Origin: Lawsonibacter sp.
GTDB taxonomy: Bacteria > Bacillota > Clostridia > Oscillospirales > Oscillospiraceae
Assembly: GCA_022796195.1 (NCBI GenBank)
Contig: JAAWIE010000015.1
Location: 1 to 35,297 of the forward strand
DNA length: 35,297 nucleotides
Reading direction: 5' to 3'
Shown here: piece by piece, positions 13,642 to 22,806 of the stretch
How positions within the stretch are numbered: position 1 is the stretch's first letter
Layout: every line of letters begins with the position of its first letter
The notes under the pieces: generated by a model
Told to the model about the DNA's origin: nothing
Databases searched by the model: none
What the model saw: only the letters and a program-made list of their open reading frames with translations
Translations under genes and position numbers: made by a program

Positions 13642-15267
13642 ATGAAGGTCGCAACCGGAAAATCCATTTTAAACGGCATCGCCATCGGCCCTCTGCGCAT
13701 CTACAAGAAGGCGAAAACCCAGACCAGCCAGACCTCCAGCCTCACCCCCGCCCAGGAGTGGGCCCGCTTCGAGGAGGCCAGCGAGAAGGCAAAAGAGCAG
13801 CTGGCCGAACTTTATGAAAAGGCTTTGGAGGAGGTGGGGGAGGACAATGCCGCCATCTTCGAAATCCACCAGATGATGCTGGAGGACGATGACTATCTGG
13901 AGGCCATCAAAGGCATTATTGACACCCAGGGCGCCACTGCCGAGTACGCCACCGAGACCACCGGCGAGAACTTCTCCGCCGCCTTCGCCGCCATGGACGA
14001 CGAATACATGCGGGCCCGGGCCACCGACGTGAAAGATATCTCCCGCCGGGTGGTCAACGTTCTCACCGGCCAGGACGAGGGGGACGCCCTCTCCGGCCAG
14101 CCCGCCATTCTGGTCGCAGACGACCTGACCCCCAGCGAGACGGTCCAGCTGGACAAAAGCAAACTGCTGGGTTTTATCACCCGCTACGGCTCTTCCAACA
14201 GCCACACCGCCATCTTGGCCCGCACCATGAACATTCCCGCCCTCATTGGCGTGGACTTTGACGACAGCTGGGACGGTAAGCCCGCCGTGCTGGACGGCTA
14301 TAACCACTGTGTCTACATCGACCCGGCCCAAGAACTGCTGACCGCTATGGAGGAAAAGCGCAAAGCGGACCTGAAGCAGGAGGCTCTGCTTCAGACTTTG
14401 AAGAAAAAGCCAAATGTCACGCTGGACGGCAGGGAGATTAAGGTATATGCCAATATCGGCAACGCCGGCGACGTGGGTCTGGTTCTGCAAAACGACGCCC
14501 AGGGCATTGGCCTGTTCCGCAGTGAATTTATCTATCTGGACTCGGCGGATTACCCCAGCGAAGATCACCAGTTCACCATCTATAAGCGGGTGGTGGAAAC
14601 CATGGCCGGGAAAAAGGTCATCATCCGTACTCTGGACATCGGGGCCGACAAGCAGGCGGACTATTTTGAATTGGATCAGGAGGAAAATCCTGCGCTGGGC
14701 TATCGGGCCATCCGCATCTGCCTGACCCGAAAGGATATTTTCAAGCAGCAGCTCCGTGCCATTCTCCGGGCCAGCGCCTTTGGCACCGTCTCCATCATGT
14801 TCCCCATGGTCATCTCCGTTCGAGAGGTGCGGGATGCCAAAGAACTGCTGGAGGAGTGCCGTACTGAGCTGAAAGAGCGTGGAGTCGCCGTAGGCGAAGT
14901 GGAGACCGGCGTCATGATCGAAACTCCCGCCGCCGTCATGATCGCCGACGAGCTGGCCGCCGAGGTGGATTTCTTCTCCCTGGGCACCAACGACCTGAGC
15001 CAGTACACGCTGGCCATCGACCGGCAGAACCCCAAACTGGACAACTTCTACGACCCCCACCACCCCGCCATCCTGCGGATGATCAAGCACACCGTTCAGG
15101 CCGGACACCGCCACGGCTGCTGGGTGGGCATCTGCGGCGAACTGGGGGCGGACCAGAAACTCACCGAGACCTTCCTTCGGATGGGCGTGGATGAGCTGTC
15201 CGTCTCTCCCTCCGCCGTACTGCCCCTGCGCAAGCTGATCCGCAGTTTGGACCTGAGCCAGGAGTAA
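13642..15267 (+). CDS. ptsI: PTS enzyme I (phosphoenolpyruvate-protein phosphotransferase)
   Basis: This 541-residue enzyme takes phosphate from PEP and passes it to HPr. Domain order is the N-terminal HPr-binding/phosphohistidine region (residues about 1-225), with phospho-His188 in GSSNSHTAILAR where E. coli has GGRTSHTSIMAR. The C-terminal PEP-binding TIM barrel follows: GIGLFRSEF, ALGYRAIRICL, TGVMIETPAAV, FFSLGTNDLSQY and catalytic Cys498 in GICGELGAD. Length is slightly short of the usual 570. AAGGAGG lies before the ATG. It is the last gene of the PTS cassette, ending at a strong terminator. Confidence 0.96.
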   Translation: MKVATGKSILNGIAIGPLRIYKKAKTQTSQTSSLTPAQEWARFEEASEKAKEQLAELYEKALEEVGEDNAAIFEIHQMMLEDDDYLEAIKGIIDTQGATAEYATETTGENFSAAFAAMDDEYMRARATDVKDISRRVVNVLTGQDEGDALSGQPAILVADDLTPSETVQLDKSKLLGFITRYGSSNSHTAILARTMNIPALIGVDFDDSWDGKPAVLDGYNHCVYIDPAQELLTAMEEKRKADLKQEALLQTLKKKPNVTLDGREIKVYANIGNAGDVGLVLQNDAQGIGLFRSEFIYLDSADYPSEDHQFTIYKRVVETMAGKKVIIRTLDIGADKQADYFELDQEENPALGYRAIRICLTRKDIFKQQLRAILRASAFGTVSIMFPMVISVREVRDAKELLEECRTELKERGVAVGEVETGVMIETPAAVMIADELAAEVDFFSLGTNDLSQYTLAIDRQNPKLDNFYDPHHPAILRMIKHTVQAGHRHGCWVGICGELGADQKLTETFLRMGVDELSVSPSAVLPLRKLIRSLDLSQE

Positions 15268-15316
15268 GCGCCGCCGGCGCTTCTGTCCCGCTTCCAACAG
15301 GTCGTATGTTCAAAAC

Positions 15317-15363
15317 AATAACTCAGGCTGTCCGAACCGTTTGCGGACAGCCTGAGTTATTTT
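15317..15363. terminator. Bidirectional terminator between ptsI and the hybrid kinase
   Basis: A perfect 18-bp stem: AATAACTCAGGCTGTCCG (15317-15334) pairs with 15344-15361 around AACCGTTTG. TTTT-type ends lie on both sides (GTTATTTTATG on plus, GTTTTG on minus). It begins directly after the kinase TAA (15362-15364) on the minus strand. Confidence 0.88.
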
Positions 15364-18300
15364 ATGCTTCCTGGGTACGCTTACTCTCCAGCACCTCCCG
15401 GATGGTTTCCTTCAGCTGGTCCAATACCACCGGCTTGGCGATATGGGCGTCCATCCCGGAGGCCAGTGCATCCCGGATATCCTCCACAAAGGCGTTGGCT
15501 GTCATGGCGATGATGGCCACAGATTTGGCGCAGGGGTGGGCGCTGGCCCGGATGGACCGGGTCGCCTCATATCCGTTCATAACCGGCATTTGGACGTCCA
15601 TGAGAATCAGGTCGTACTGTCCAGCCTGAGACGCCTCAAATTTCCGTACCGCAGCGTGGCCGTTCTCCGCCTCTTCGCAGACCGCCCCCAGGGTGGTCAA
15701 AATTTTGACTAAAATCATGCGGTTTACATCGATATCGTCCACCACCAGGATTCGTTTTCCGGACACAACGCTCGTCCCGCCATCGGAGAGGGAGGCGTGT
15801 TGTTCCGCGCCCATCATCCGGCGAATGGTGTTTTTAAAGCTGCTCAGGAAGAAGGGTTTGGGCATAAAGTGCTCAATCCCCACTTCCAGCGCCTCCTGCT
15901 CAATGTCCACCCAGTCGTAGGCGGTAAAGAGGAGAATGGGCACCTTATCCGAAAAATCCTGCCGCAGCCGCCGTGCGGTCTCCAGCCCGTCTAAATCGGG
16001 CATCTTCCAGTCCAGCAAAATCAGGTCATAGGGCTCACCCCGCTCCCAGGCGGTGCGCACCATTTTCAGCGCCTGATTTCCGTGGGTAGCGTAGCGAATC
16101 ACCACCCCGGCCTTGGACATCTTTTTCACAATGTCCTGGCAGACGTCCTCGTCGTCATCGGCCACAATCATGCGCCGGATCCCGTTCCGGCCCCAGAAGC
16201 CGGGGTCCTCCTCCTGTTCCTGAATCCTCAATTCCAGTTCCACCGTGAAGGTACTGCCCTTTCCCAGCCGGCTGTCCACCCAGATGGCGCCTCCCATCAG
16301 GTCCACCAGATTCTTGGTAATTGCCATGCCCAGGCCGGTGCCTTGAATTTGCCCCCGGGAGGTTTCGTGTTCCCGGGTAAAGGGGTCGAAAATTACCTTC
16401 TGATAGGCTTCGCTCATCCCCTGTCCGTTGTCGCTGACCACAAACTGAATCCGGCTGTAGCTCTGGTCCACCTGGGGCAGTTCGCTGATCCTCATCTCAA
16501 TCCTGCCGCCGTTGGGGGTGTATTTCACCGCGTTGGACAAAATGTTAATCATAATCTGATTGATACGCAGTTTATCCCCCAACAGACGTTCGCAGTTCAG
16601 AGAATCGGTGTGGATCTCAAACGTCTGGTCCTTGCTTCGGGCCTGGGGGCGAATGATGGTGTTCAGCTCACTGATCACCTCCGCCAAGTCCAGCTCAGAG
16701 ATGTTCAGCACCGCACTGCCGCTCTCGATTTTATTCATATCCAGCACATCGTTAATCAGTCCCAGCAGATGCTGGCTGGCGGCGTCGATCTTCTGGGTAT
16801 ACTCCTTCACCCGCTCCGGGTTGCCGGCCTCCTCCCGCAGCAGGGTAACAAAGCCCATAATTGCGTTCATGGGGGTGCGGATATCGTGGCTGACGTTGCT
16901 TAGGAACGTGCTCTTGGCCTTGTTGGCGACCTGGGCCATCTCCAGCGCCTGGGTCAGGGTGTCCTGGGTTCTGCGCTCCCGGGTCCGGTCGGAGATGTAG
17001 ACGACAATCTTCTTCTCCCCCTGAAGGGAGACACAGTACACACTCTCCTGAAACCACTTATGCTCCCCAGTCCGCTGGTTAACCCGCTCGGTCTCCATCC
17101 GCTCCAGCGACATCCCTGGTTCCATCCCCGCCAGCTCATCACAGTTCACCTCTCCGCCGGCGGTATAGCTGGCCCGGCCCAGCCGCGCCAGGTCCTCCAT
17201 CACCGCCTCCCGTGAAACGCCCAGCACCCGCTCCACATTGGGGCTGATAAAGTCGGCCCGCTCGCCCCGTTCGTCCAGCATCATGTAGATGTCATCCACA
17301 TTATCGGAAAGATAGGCGGAAAAGATCTCAAAGACCCGCTCCTGATACCGCAGCTCCCAGTCTTTTTTTGCCCACTGCTCCTTTTCCCGCAGCTTCTGGT
17401 CGGTAAAGTCCAGTAAAAAACGCTGATAAAACCGCTCTCCGCCTTCTTCCAGCAGCTTCACATTACCCAGGATATACACCAGCGTTCCGTCCTTGTGACG
17501 CACGCGGTACTCTGTACTAACGCTGTCCCCCGGCTTTTCCAGCGAGGTAATGCACTCCCTCAGCCTGGGCTTATCCTCTTCCTCCGCAGACTGTGCCACC
17601 AGGTCAAAGCCGTCTTTCAGCAGTTCTTCCTTCGACTGGTAACCCAGAAGCCGCAGTGCCGCCTGATTGACACTGATGACCCGCTTTCCGTCCAGCGAGT
17701 GGCACATGACGCCGCAGTCCATGGTGGCAAAGAGCATCTCCAGCGTCCGGTTCTTCTCCACAATCTCCTGCTGATAGGCCCGCTCTCTGGTCACATCGAT
17801 GGCCACTCCCACCGTGCCAATGACGCTCCCGTCCAAGTCGTACAGCGGAGACTTATAGGTCGTCAGCAGGCGCTGTCCGCGGCCCGTCTGGACCATCTCA
17901 TCGGAGACACAGGTCTCTCTTCTCCGCATGACCTCCCGCTCCGACTCAATGCAGGCCGGGTCGTCCTGTTCCACATCCCAGATATAGGCGTGGGTGCGCC
18001 CCTCTACCTGCTGCTTTGTTTTGTTCACAATACTGCAAAAGCTGTCATTCACCTTTTTGTGAATTCCATCCTTGTCTTTAATCCAAATCAGGTTGGGGGA
18101 ACCGTTGATGCAGGCGTCCAGCAACTGTTCGGCCTGCCAGCGGTCTTTTCCCTGCTTGCAGCCCTGCTGCCACCGCAGAAACCGAAAGCGCACCTCCCGC
18201 TCCGGCATTGCGGCGGGCCAGATATCGTGGAGCCGGTCCAGGTCCTCCACCGGGCCGCCGGATCTCTCCCGGCCGGCCAGCAGAATAATCTGAGCCTCCT

Positions 18301-18508
18301 CCTTCAGCTGTCCCGCCATGGCCCGCAGAGCCTTCCACTGCGCCCGGCAGACCAGAATCAGGTCCGCCTGCGCGGCTAATTCCGCCCGAGCCACGGCGCT
18401 CTCGGAAAATCCGTGGGTAAAATGCTCCAGCGGGGGCATGGTGCGAATCAGTTTTGTAATTTCATTGGGTATCCCGATCAAGTAAAGCTGAATATGACAA
18501 TGGTACAT
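15362..18508 (-). CDS. Cytosolic hybrid histidine kinase: PAS repeats, HisKA, HATPase, two receivers
   Basis: This 1048-residue protein has no transmembrane segment. An N-terminal segment of about 115 residues (YLIGIPNEITKLI..., AQADLILVCRAQ) is not recognised and may be a degenerate receiver. Three PAS-like domains follow (about 120-245, 250-370, 385-505), the first with SPNLIWIKDKDG. Next come HisKA with His541 (SNVSHDIRTPMNAIMGF), HATPase (NILSNAVKYTPNGG, SDNGQGM, GTGLGMAI), REC1 (about 777-895, phospho-Asp833 in LLDWKMP) and REC2 (about 918-1040, Asp971 in LMDVQMP). It probably autophosphorylates and passes phosphate via its receivers to the HPt protein encoded just upstream. The ATG at 18508 is chosen over one 29 codons earlier because AGGTGG precedes it and the earlier stretch is Arg-rich and non-conserved in appearance. 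No output regulator adjoins. Confidence 0.9.
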   Translation of the reverse strand: MYHCHIQLYLIGIPNEITKLIRTMPPLEHFTHGFSESAVARAELAAQADLILVCRAQWKALRAMAGQLKEEAQIILLAGRERSGGPVEDLDRLHDIWPAAMPEREVRFRFLRWQQGCKQGKDRWQAEQLLDACINGSPNLIWIKDKDGIHKKVNDSFCSIVNKTKQQVEGRTHAYIWDVEQDDPACIESEREVMRRRETCVSDEMVQTGRGQRLLTTYKSPLYDLDGSVIGTVGVAIDVTRERAYQQEIVEKNRTLEMLFATMDCGVMCHSLDGKRVISVNQAALRLLGYQSKEELLKDGFDLVAQSAEEEDKPRLRECITSLEKPGDSVSTEYRVRHKDGTLVYILGNVKLLEEGGERFYQRFLLDFTDQKLREKEQWAKKDWELRYQERVFEIFSAYLSDNVDDIYMMLDERGERADFISPNVERVLGVSREAVMEDLARLGRASYTAGGEVNCDELAGMEPGMSLERMETERVNQRTGEHKWFQESVYCVSLQGEKKIVVYISDRTRERRTQDTLTQALEMAQVANKAKSTFLSNVSHDIRTPMNAIMGFVTLLREEAGNPERVKEYTQKIDAASQHLLGLINDVLDMNKIESGSAVLNISELDLAEVISELNTIIRPQARSKDQTFEIHTDSLNCERLLGDKLRINQIMINILSNAVKYTPNGGRIEMRISELPQVDQSYSRIQFVVSDNGQGMSEAYQKVIFDPFTREHETSRGQIQGTGLGMAITKNLVDLMGGAIWVDSRLGKGSTFTVELELRIQEQEEDPGFWGRNGIRRMIVADDDEDVCQDIVKKMSKAGVVIRYATHGNQALKMVRTAWERGEPYDLILLDWKMPDLDGLETARRLRQDFSDKVPILLFTAYDWVDIEQEALEVGIEHFMPKPFFLSSFKNTIRRMMGAEQHASLSDGGTSVVSGKRILVVDDIDVNRMILVKILTTLGAVCEEAENGHAAVRKFEASQAGQYDLILMDVQMPVMNGYEATRSIRASAHPCAKSVAIIAMTANAFVEDIRDALASGMDAHIAKPVVLDQLKETIREVLESKRTQEA

Positions 18509-18599
18509 ATTACGATCCCACCTACTATCCTTTTCAACCTGCCGCGGTGTCCCAGCGCCCCTGCGCCTCCGGGACGTCCGGCCCCGGCTGAACACAGGT

Positions 18600-18953
18600 T
18601 TACAGCGCGCTTTTTTTGATGCAGTCCATCAGCTTCTCCTGAACCGGCCGCATCGCCTCAAATTCTGCCCGGGCCTTGCCGGGCTGTCCCTCCCGCAGAA
18701 GCTCCAGCGTTCGGTTATAGCCGTTGAATATGGGGGTAAGGGACAGGTTTCCCGCCGTGCCCTTCAGCATATGAACCTTCTCAATCAGCGGCTCCAGCCC
18801 GCCGTCGAATTCCTCTGGCGCAATGGTGGTGGTACGCACGGTGTCTGCAAACATGCCCAGCATCATCGTATACAGAGAGCGGTCTCCCATCGCTCGCTCC
18901 AGACCTCCGTCCACATCAACGCCCAAACCCTTCAGTTCCTCAAAAACAGACAT
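18600..18953 (-). CDS. Histidine phosphotransfer (HPt) protein
   Basis: This 117-residue all-helical protein has the HPt motif KVHMLKGTAGNLS; His61 is the expected phospho-site. It lies 91 nt upstream of the hybrid kinase gene on the same strand, consistent with one operon and a His-Asp-His relay. AAGGAGAG precedes the ATG at 18953. HPt domains are usually the C-terminal part of such kinases; here it is a separate gene. Confidence 0.88.
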   Translation of the reverse strand: MSVFEELKGLGVDVDGGLERAMGDRSLYTMMLGMFADTVRTTTIAPEEFDGGLEPLIEKVHMLKGTAGNLSLTPIFNGYNRTLELLREGQPGKARAEFEAMRPVQEKLMDCIKKSAL

Positions 18954-19291
18954 CTTTCACAACTCTCTCCTTACATTGCGGCCTCACCGCGCCGCCGGAG
19001 CGGTGAGGCCGGCCTGTTTCCTCAGGGAAAACCGGCGGCAGGGCATGCCCCGCCGCCGGCAGAAGCCGGTATGTCTCAGTATATCCGAATAAATGGAAAA
19101 ATGCAAGTCATTTATATCCAATTCCTGCCCCTTTTCCCGCCCTGCGCTCCCCCTTCCGAAACTTCCCAGAGCCCTGGCTTCGGGCCGCCGGCGGATGAAA
19201 AAATTTCGGAAAAATTTAGAATCGGCGGCTGATTTATTTACAAATACAGACTATAATAAATGATACATTTGAGTCATTGGGAGGGAAGGTT
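18954..19291. other. Divergent intergenic region with two strong hairpins and a candidate promoter
   Basis: No gene is seen in this 338-nt gap. It holds two GC-rich inverted repeats. One has an 11-bp stem, GGCCTCACCGC (18980-18990) with 19000-19010. The other has CCGGCGGC (19032-19039) pairing with GCCGCCGG (19052-19059) plus inner GGG/CCC. Both would lie in the 5' leader of the HPt transcript. The right part is AT-rich and carries a TATAAT (19252-19257) suited to the plus-strand kinase at 19292, though its -35 (CTGATT, 19229-19234) is weak. Confidence 0.5.
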
Positions 19292-20515
19292 ATGCGGATC
19301 CGGCGGCACCTCTTTCTTTACAACACCATATCGGTGCTGGTCGCTTTGGTCGCCATGCTGGCCGTAAACGGCGCGGCAACTCACGGCATCGGGCGGCACT
19401 ACCAGCGGCAGGCAGAGGAAATGTTTCACGCCCTCCCCGCCGACCGCCTGCCTGCGGAAGGGACTCTCTGGGTGGAACGGGACAGCGGACGGCTGGAGCT
19501 GGTAGGCACGGTCTTCCCAGCCCATCCTAAGGAGGCAGGTCCGCGCCGCCCCCAGTCGGAGGTGCTGATGCTCTCGCTGCTTCTCAGTGGCTGCGCGGCC
19601 ATCATAGCCATCCTTCTGCTGAACACCCTGTTCACCCGATATCAGCTCCGAAAGCTGCTCCAGCCTGTAGACGCCCTGGCCCAGGCCGCAGGCCGGGTAG
19701 AAGCGGGGGATTTTACCCAACCAGTGGAGTACCAAGACCGGGACGAGTTCTCCCCGGTGTGCGCCGCCTTCAACCGTATGCAGGAACATCTGTTGAAGGA
19801 GCAGGAACGCAGCGCCGCTTATGATCAGGCCCGCACTGAGCTGGTGGCCGGCATCTCCCACGATCTGCGCACCCCCCTCACCAGTGTGAAGGGCTACCTC
19901 AAGGGCCTGCGGGACGGGGTGGCCCAGACTCCGGAGCGGCAGCGGCAGTATTTGGATATCGCCTACCGCCGGGCCTGCGATATGGATGTGCTCCTTCAGC
20001 GGCTGTTCTACTTCTCCCGGCTGGAGACCGGCAGCCTGCCCCTGTTCCTCCAGTCCGCTTGTCTGGGAGAATTTGCCGCCCGCTTCGCGGCGCAGGCCGG
20101 GCCTGAGTTGGAACCGGGCCGCTTTCAGCTGAACCTCTCTCCCGGCCCCCACCCGGTCTCCCTTGATGAGGAACAGTTCTACCGGGTGCTGAGCAACTTG
20201 AAGGACAACGCCCTGCGCTATGCCAGCGCCCGCCCCCTGGTGATCACCCTGACGGTGGAACGCCGGGAGGGACAGGAGTGCATCCGCTTTGCCGACAACG
20301 GCCAGGGGGTCCCCGAGGAGGCTTTGCCCCGCCTGTTCGACCAGTTCTGGCGGTTGGACCAGGCCCGGAGCGCCCAGAATGGCGAAGGGACCGGTCTGGG
20401 GCTGTACATCGTCAAATACATCGTGGAGGCCCATGGCGGAACCATTCAGGCGGAAAGCGACGGGGGATTGGCCTTTACCATCCTTCTCCCCCGAAAGGAG
20501 GACAGCTATGACTAA
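19292..20515 (+). CDS. Membrane sensor histidine kinase (two-component)
   Basis: This 407-residue kinase has TM1 in about residues 9-30 (NTISVLVALVAMLAVNGA) and a short extracellular loop of about 55 residues. TM2 (MLSLLLSGCAAIIAILLLNT), a HAMP-like linker (LRKLLQPVDALAQAAGRVEA), HisKA with His190 (GISHDLRTPLTSVKGYL) and HATPase (LSNLKDNALRYA, FADNGQGVPEEAL, GTGLGLYIVKYIVEAHGG) follow. The ATG at 19292 has GGGAGGGAAGG upstream; a TTG five codons earlier is inside the ribosome site. The end overlaps the regulator gene by 8 nt. The signal is unknown; the small sensor loop resembles envelope-stress kinases, but that is only a resemblance. Confidence 0.93.
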   Translation: MRIRRHLFLYNTISVLVALVAMLAVNGAATHGIGRHYQRQAEEMFHALPADRLPAEGTLWVERDSGRLELVGTVFPAHPKEAGPRRPQSEVLMLSLLLSGCAAIIAILLLNTLFTRYQLRKLLQPVDALAQAAGRVEAGDFTQPVEYQDRDEFSPVCAAFNRMQEHLLKEQERSAAYDQARTELVAGISHDLRTPLTSVKGYLKGLRDGVAQTPERQRQYLDIAYRRACDMDVLLQRLFYFSRLETGSLPLFLQSACLGEFAARFAAQAGPELEPGRFQLNLSPGPHPVSLDEEQFYRVLSNLKDNALRYASARPLVITLTVERREGQECIRFADNGQGVPEEALPRLFDQFWRLDQARSAQNGEGTGLGLYIVKYIVEAHGGTIQAESDGGLAFTILLPRKEDSYD

Positions 20516-21218
20516 ACTGTTGATTGCGGAGGACGATCTGGAGATCGCCATGCTGGAACGGGACTATCTGGAGCTGGAAGGCTATCAGGTCTCCCTTGTG
20601 GACAACGGCCAGCAGGCCGTTACTCAGGCGCTGAACGGCGGCTATGACCTGATTCTTCTGGATCTGATGCTTCCGGGATGCAGCGGCTGCGACGTATGCC
20701 GCCTCATTCGGGATAAAATCGACGTGCCTATCCTTATGGTCACCGCCCGGTCAGAACCGGTGGATAAAATTCGGGGGCTGGGCCTGGGAGCGGACGACTA
20801 CATCGCCAAGCCCTTCGATCCGGCGGAACTGGTAGCCCGGGTCAAGGCCCATCTCCGCCGCTACGCCCGCCTCACCGGTGGAGGGCCGGCAGAAGCGGAG
20901 GTAATTCAGTTGGGCAGTCTGCAAATTTTCCCCCAGAGCTGGCGGGTGGTGAAAAACGGCCAGGAGATTAAAATGCCCAACCGGGAATTTGCGCTGCTCA
21001 AGTATCTGGCGGAGCACCCCAACTTGGTCCTCTCCAAGGAAAAGCTCTTTGAGGCCATCTGGGGGTACGACTATGTGGGGGACAGCGCAACCGTCACCGT
21101 CCATATCGGCCGTGTTCGGGACAAGGTGGAAGACGATCCCTCCCATCCTACTCTGATCGAGACCGTCTGGGGAGCGGGTTACCGGCTCAACCGGCCACAG
21201 TCAGCCCCGTTCGTCTAA
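20508..21218 (+). CDS. OmpR/PhoB-family response regulator
   Basis: This 236-residue regulator has a receiver in residues 1-120 with acidic pocket AEDD, phospho-Asp52 (LILLDLMLPG), TARSEP and the lysine in DYIAKPFDP. The winged-helix DNA-binding domain has MPNREFALLKYLAEHPN, VTVHIGRVRDKVE and WGAGYRL. AAAGGAGG lies before the ATG, which overlaps the kinase stop by 8 nt, so kinase and regulator are translationally coupled partners. Target genes are not evident; rpoN begins 155 nt downstream on the same strand. Confidence 0.95.
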   Translation: MTKLLIAEDDLEIAMLERDYLELEGYQVSLVDNGQQAVTQALNGGYDLILLDLMLPGCSGCDVCRLIRDKIDVPILMVTARSEPVDKIRGLGLGADDYIAKPFDPAELVARVKAHLRRYARLTGGGPAEAEVIQLGSLQIFPQSWRVVKNGQEIKMPNREFALLKYLAEHPNLVLSKEKLFEAIWGYDYVGDSATVTVHIGRVRDKVEDDPSHPTLIETVWGAGYRLNRPQSAPFV

Positions 21219-21373
21219 CCGGCCCCCAGTTCCTAAAAAAACAAATTATTTGTCGGATTTTGCTTGCGAAATCAAGGAAAATGTATTAAGCTATACCTGT
21301 CAACCGCTTTTCGCCCTTGAGCAAGGGGTAACCACCATCCCGCGCCCTGCGGAAATGTCAGGAGAGCTTTGTC

Positions 21374-22726
21374 ATGGAATTGATGCAAACCCAGTCTCAG
21401 CAGTTGAATTATCAGCAGCTCCAGGGGGTGGCCCTGCTGCAAATGGGCTCTCTGGAGCTGGAGCAGTATCTGCGGGAGCTGGCCCAGGACAACCCCATGG
21501 TAGACCTGGAGGCGGAAGCCCCCGTTCATGAGGGGGAGGACCGTCTGCTCCAGTGCCTGCGGTGGCTGGAGGACAACGACCGGCAGAACCTCTACTACCA
21601 GCAGATGAGCGAAGAGGAGCTGGACCCGCTCTCTCGGGTGGGAAACGAGGGCGGTTTGGAAGAAACCTTGTTTCGCTTTCTCTCCCGCCAACTCTACCCC
21701 ATGGAGCTGGATGAGAGTACCGCCAACGCGGTGCGCTATCTGGCCTCCTGTCTGGACGGACGGGGCTATCTCTCCGCCCCTCTGGCGGAGCTGGCAGAGA
21801 GCAGCCGCATCCCGCTTCCCCGGCTGGAGTGTGCGCTGGAGATCCTCCGGGGGCTGGAACCAGCGGGAGTAGGGGCAGAGACCCTGTCCCAGTGCCTGGA
21901 ATTGCAGCTGCGGCGCATTCGGGAGGAGGGTCCCGCCCTGGAGATTGTCCGCCACCACCTGGAGCTGCTGGCCAAACGGCACTACCCCTCCATCGCGGCC
22001 AAGCTGAGCATCTCGGTGGAACAGGTCAAAGCCGCCGAGGCAATCATTCGGGAGCTGGATCCCCGGCCCGGGGCCGTCTTTGAGCGCGCAGAACAGATCC
22101 CCTACATCCTACCGGACATTTTTGTGGAGGAGGAGGACGGAGTGTATATCGCCCGGGCCAGAAAGCCCGCCCGTCCCCCTTTCCAGATCAACGGATATTA
22201 CCGCCGCCTCCTTCTGCAATCCCAGGACCCGCAGGTCAAGGAGTATTTAAAGGAAAAGCTCCAGCAGGCCGAAGGGGTTCTTCGGGCGGTGGAGCAGCGT
22301 GAGAGTACCCTCCTGCGGTGTGCCCAGGCCATTGTGGACGCCCAGAGGGAGTTCTTCCGTTCCGGCCCCCAGGCGCTGTTCCCCCTGCGCATGGCCGACG
22401 TAGCCGCATCACTGGAGCTTCATGAATCCACCGTCAGCCGTGCGGTGCGGGAAAAGCACATCCAGTGCGCCCAGGGGGTATATCCCATGAGCTATTTCTT
22501 TTCCCGCAGTGCAGCCGTAAAGAAGAGCGGGGCCCGCGTCGCGGGAACTGCCGCCCGGCTGATGTTGAAGCAGCTGATTGACCAGGAGGACCAGCGCAGC
22601 CCCCTGTCTGACCAGAAGCTGTCCACCCTTCTGGAACAGGCCGGCTGTCCCATATCCCGGCGCACAGTCGCAAAATACCGGGGTGAGCTGAACATTCCCG
22701 ACCAGTCCGGCCGCCGGCTCCGCTAA
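21374..22726 (+). CDS. rpoN: RNA polymerase sigma-54 factor
   Basis: This 450-residue protein has region I rich in Gln/Leu at the N-terminus (QSQQLNYQQLQGVALLQM, LREL), which receives activator contact. The acidic/linker region and core-binding domain follow (LRGLEPAGVGAETLSQCL, RELDPRPGAVF). A helix-turn-helix (SLELHESTVSRAVREKHIQC, YFFS) and the C-terminal RpoN box (SRRTVAKYR) recognise the -12 and -24 elements. Length is at the short end for the family. AGGAGAG precedes the ATG. A near-perfect sigma-54 promoter lies downstream before iadA, and a sigma-54 activator is encoded four kilobases further on, so the window contains a self-contained sigma-54 circuit. Confidence 0.96.
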   Translation: MELMQTQSQQLNYQQLQGVALLQMGSLELEQYLRELAQDNPMVDLEAEAPVHEGEDRLLQCLRWLEDNDRQNLYYQQMSEEELDPLSRVGNEGGLEETLFRFLSRQLYPMELDESTANAVRYLASCLDGRGYLSAPLAELAESSRIPLPRLECALEILRGLEPAGVGAETLSQCLELQLRRIREEGPALEIVRHHLELLAKRHYPSIAAKLSISVEQVKAAEAIIRELDPRPGAVFERAEQIPYILPDIFVEEEDGVYIARARKPARPPFQINGYYRRLLLQSQDPQVKEYLKEKLQQAEGVLRAVEQRESTLLRCAQAIVDAQREFFRSGPQALFPLRMADVAASLELHESTVSRAVREKHIQCAQGVYPMSYFFSRSAAVKKSGARVAGTAARLMLKQLIDQEDQRSPLSDQKLSTLLEQAGCPISRRTVAKYRGELNIPDQSGRRLR

Positions 22727-22806
22727 GGGCCGCCAACCGCCCAGGCGGCGCGGCGTTCCCCGCAGAGCCTCCGTCCCTTTCCCGGGAAATTTCTTTGGCG
22801 ATCATT

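Noticed and set aside
13669-15297. 542-codon minus-strand open frame opposite ptsI
   Set aside because: Antisense shadow of a well-supported enzyme I gene in GC-rich codons; no recognisable domain and no ribosome site.
19274-20551. 425-codon minus-strand open frame opposite the sensor kinase
   Set aside because: Shadow of the kinase gene, whose domains are all recognisable on the plus strand.
21241-21253. Palindrome ACAAATTATTTGT upstream of rpoN as an AraR or autoregulatory site
   Set aside because: Half sites face the opposite way from AraR sites, and a 13-nt AT palindrome is easily chance.
22729-22749. GCCGCC/GGCGGC stem directly after rpoN as a terminator
   Set aside because: Only six pairs, no T run, and the GC-rich surroundings make it expected by chance.
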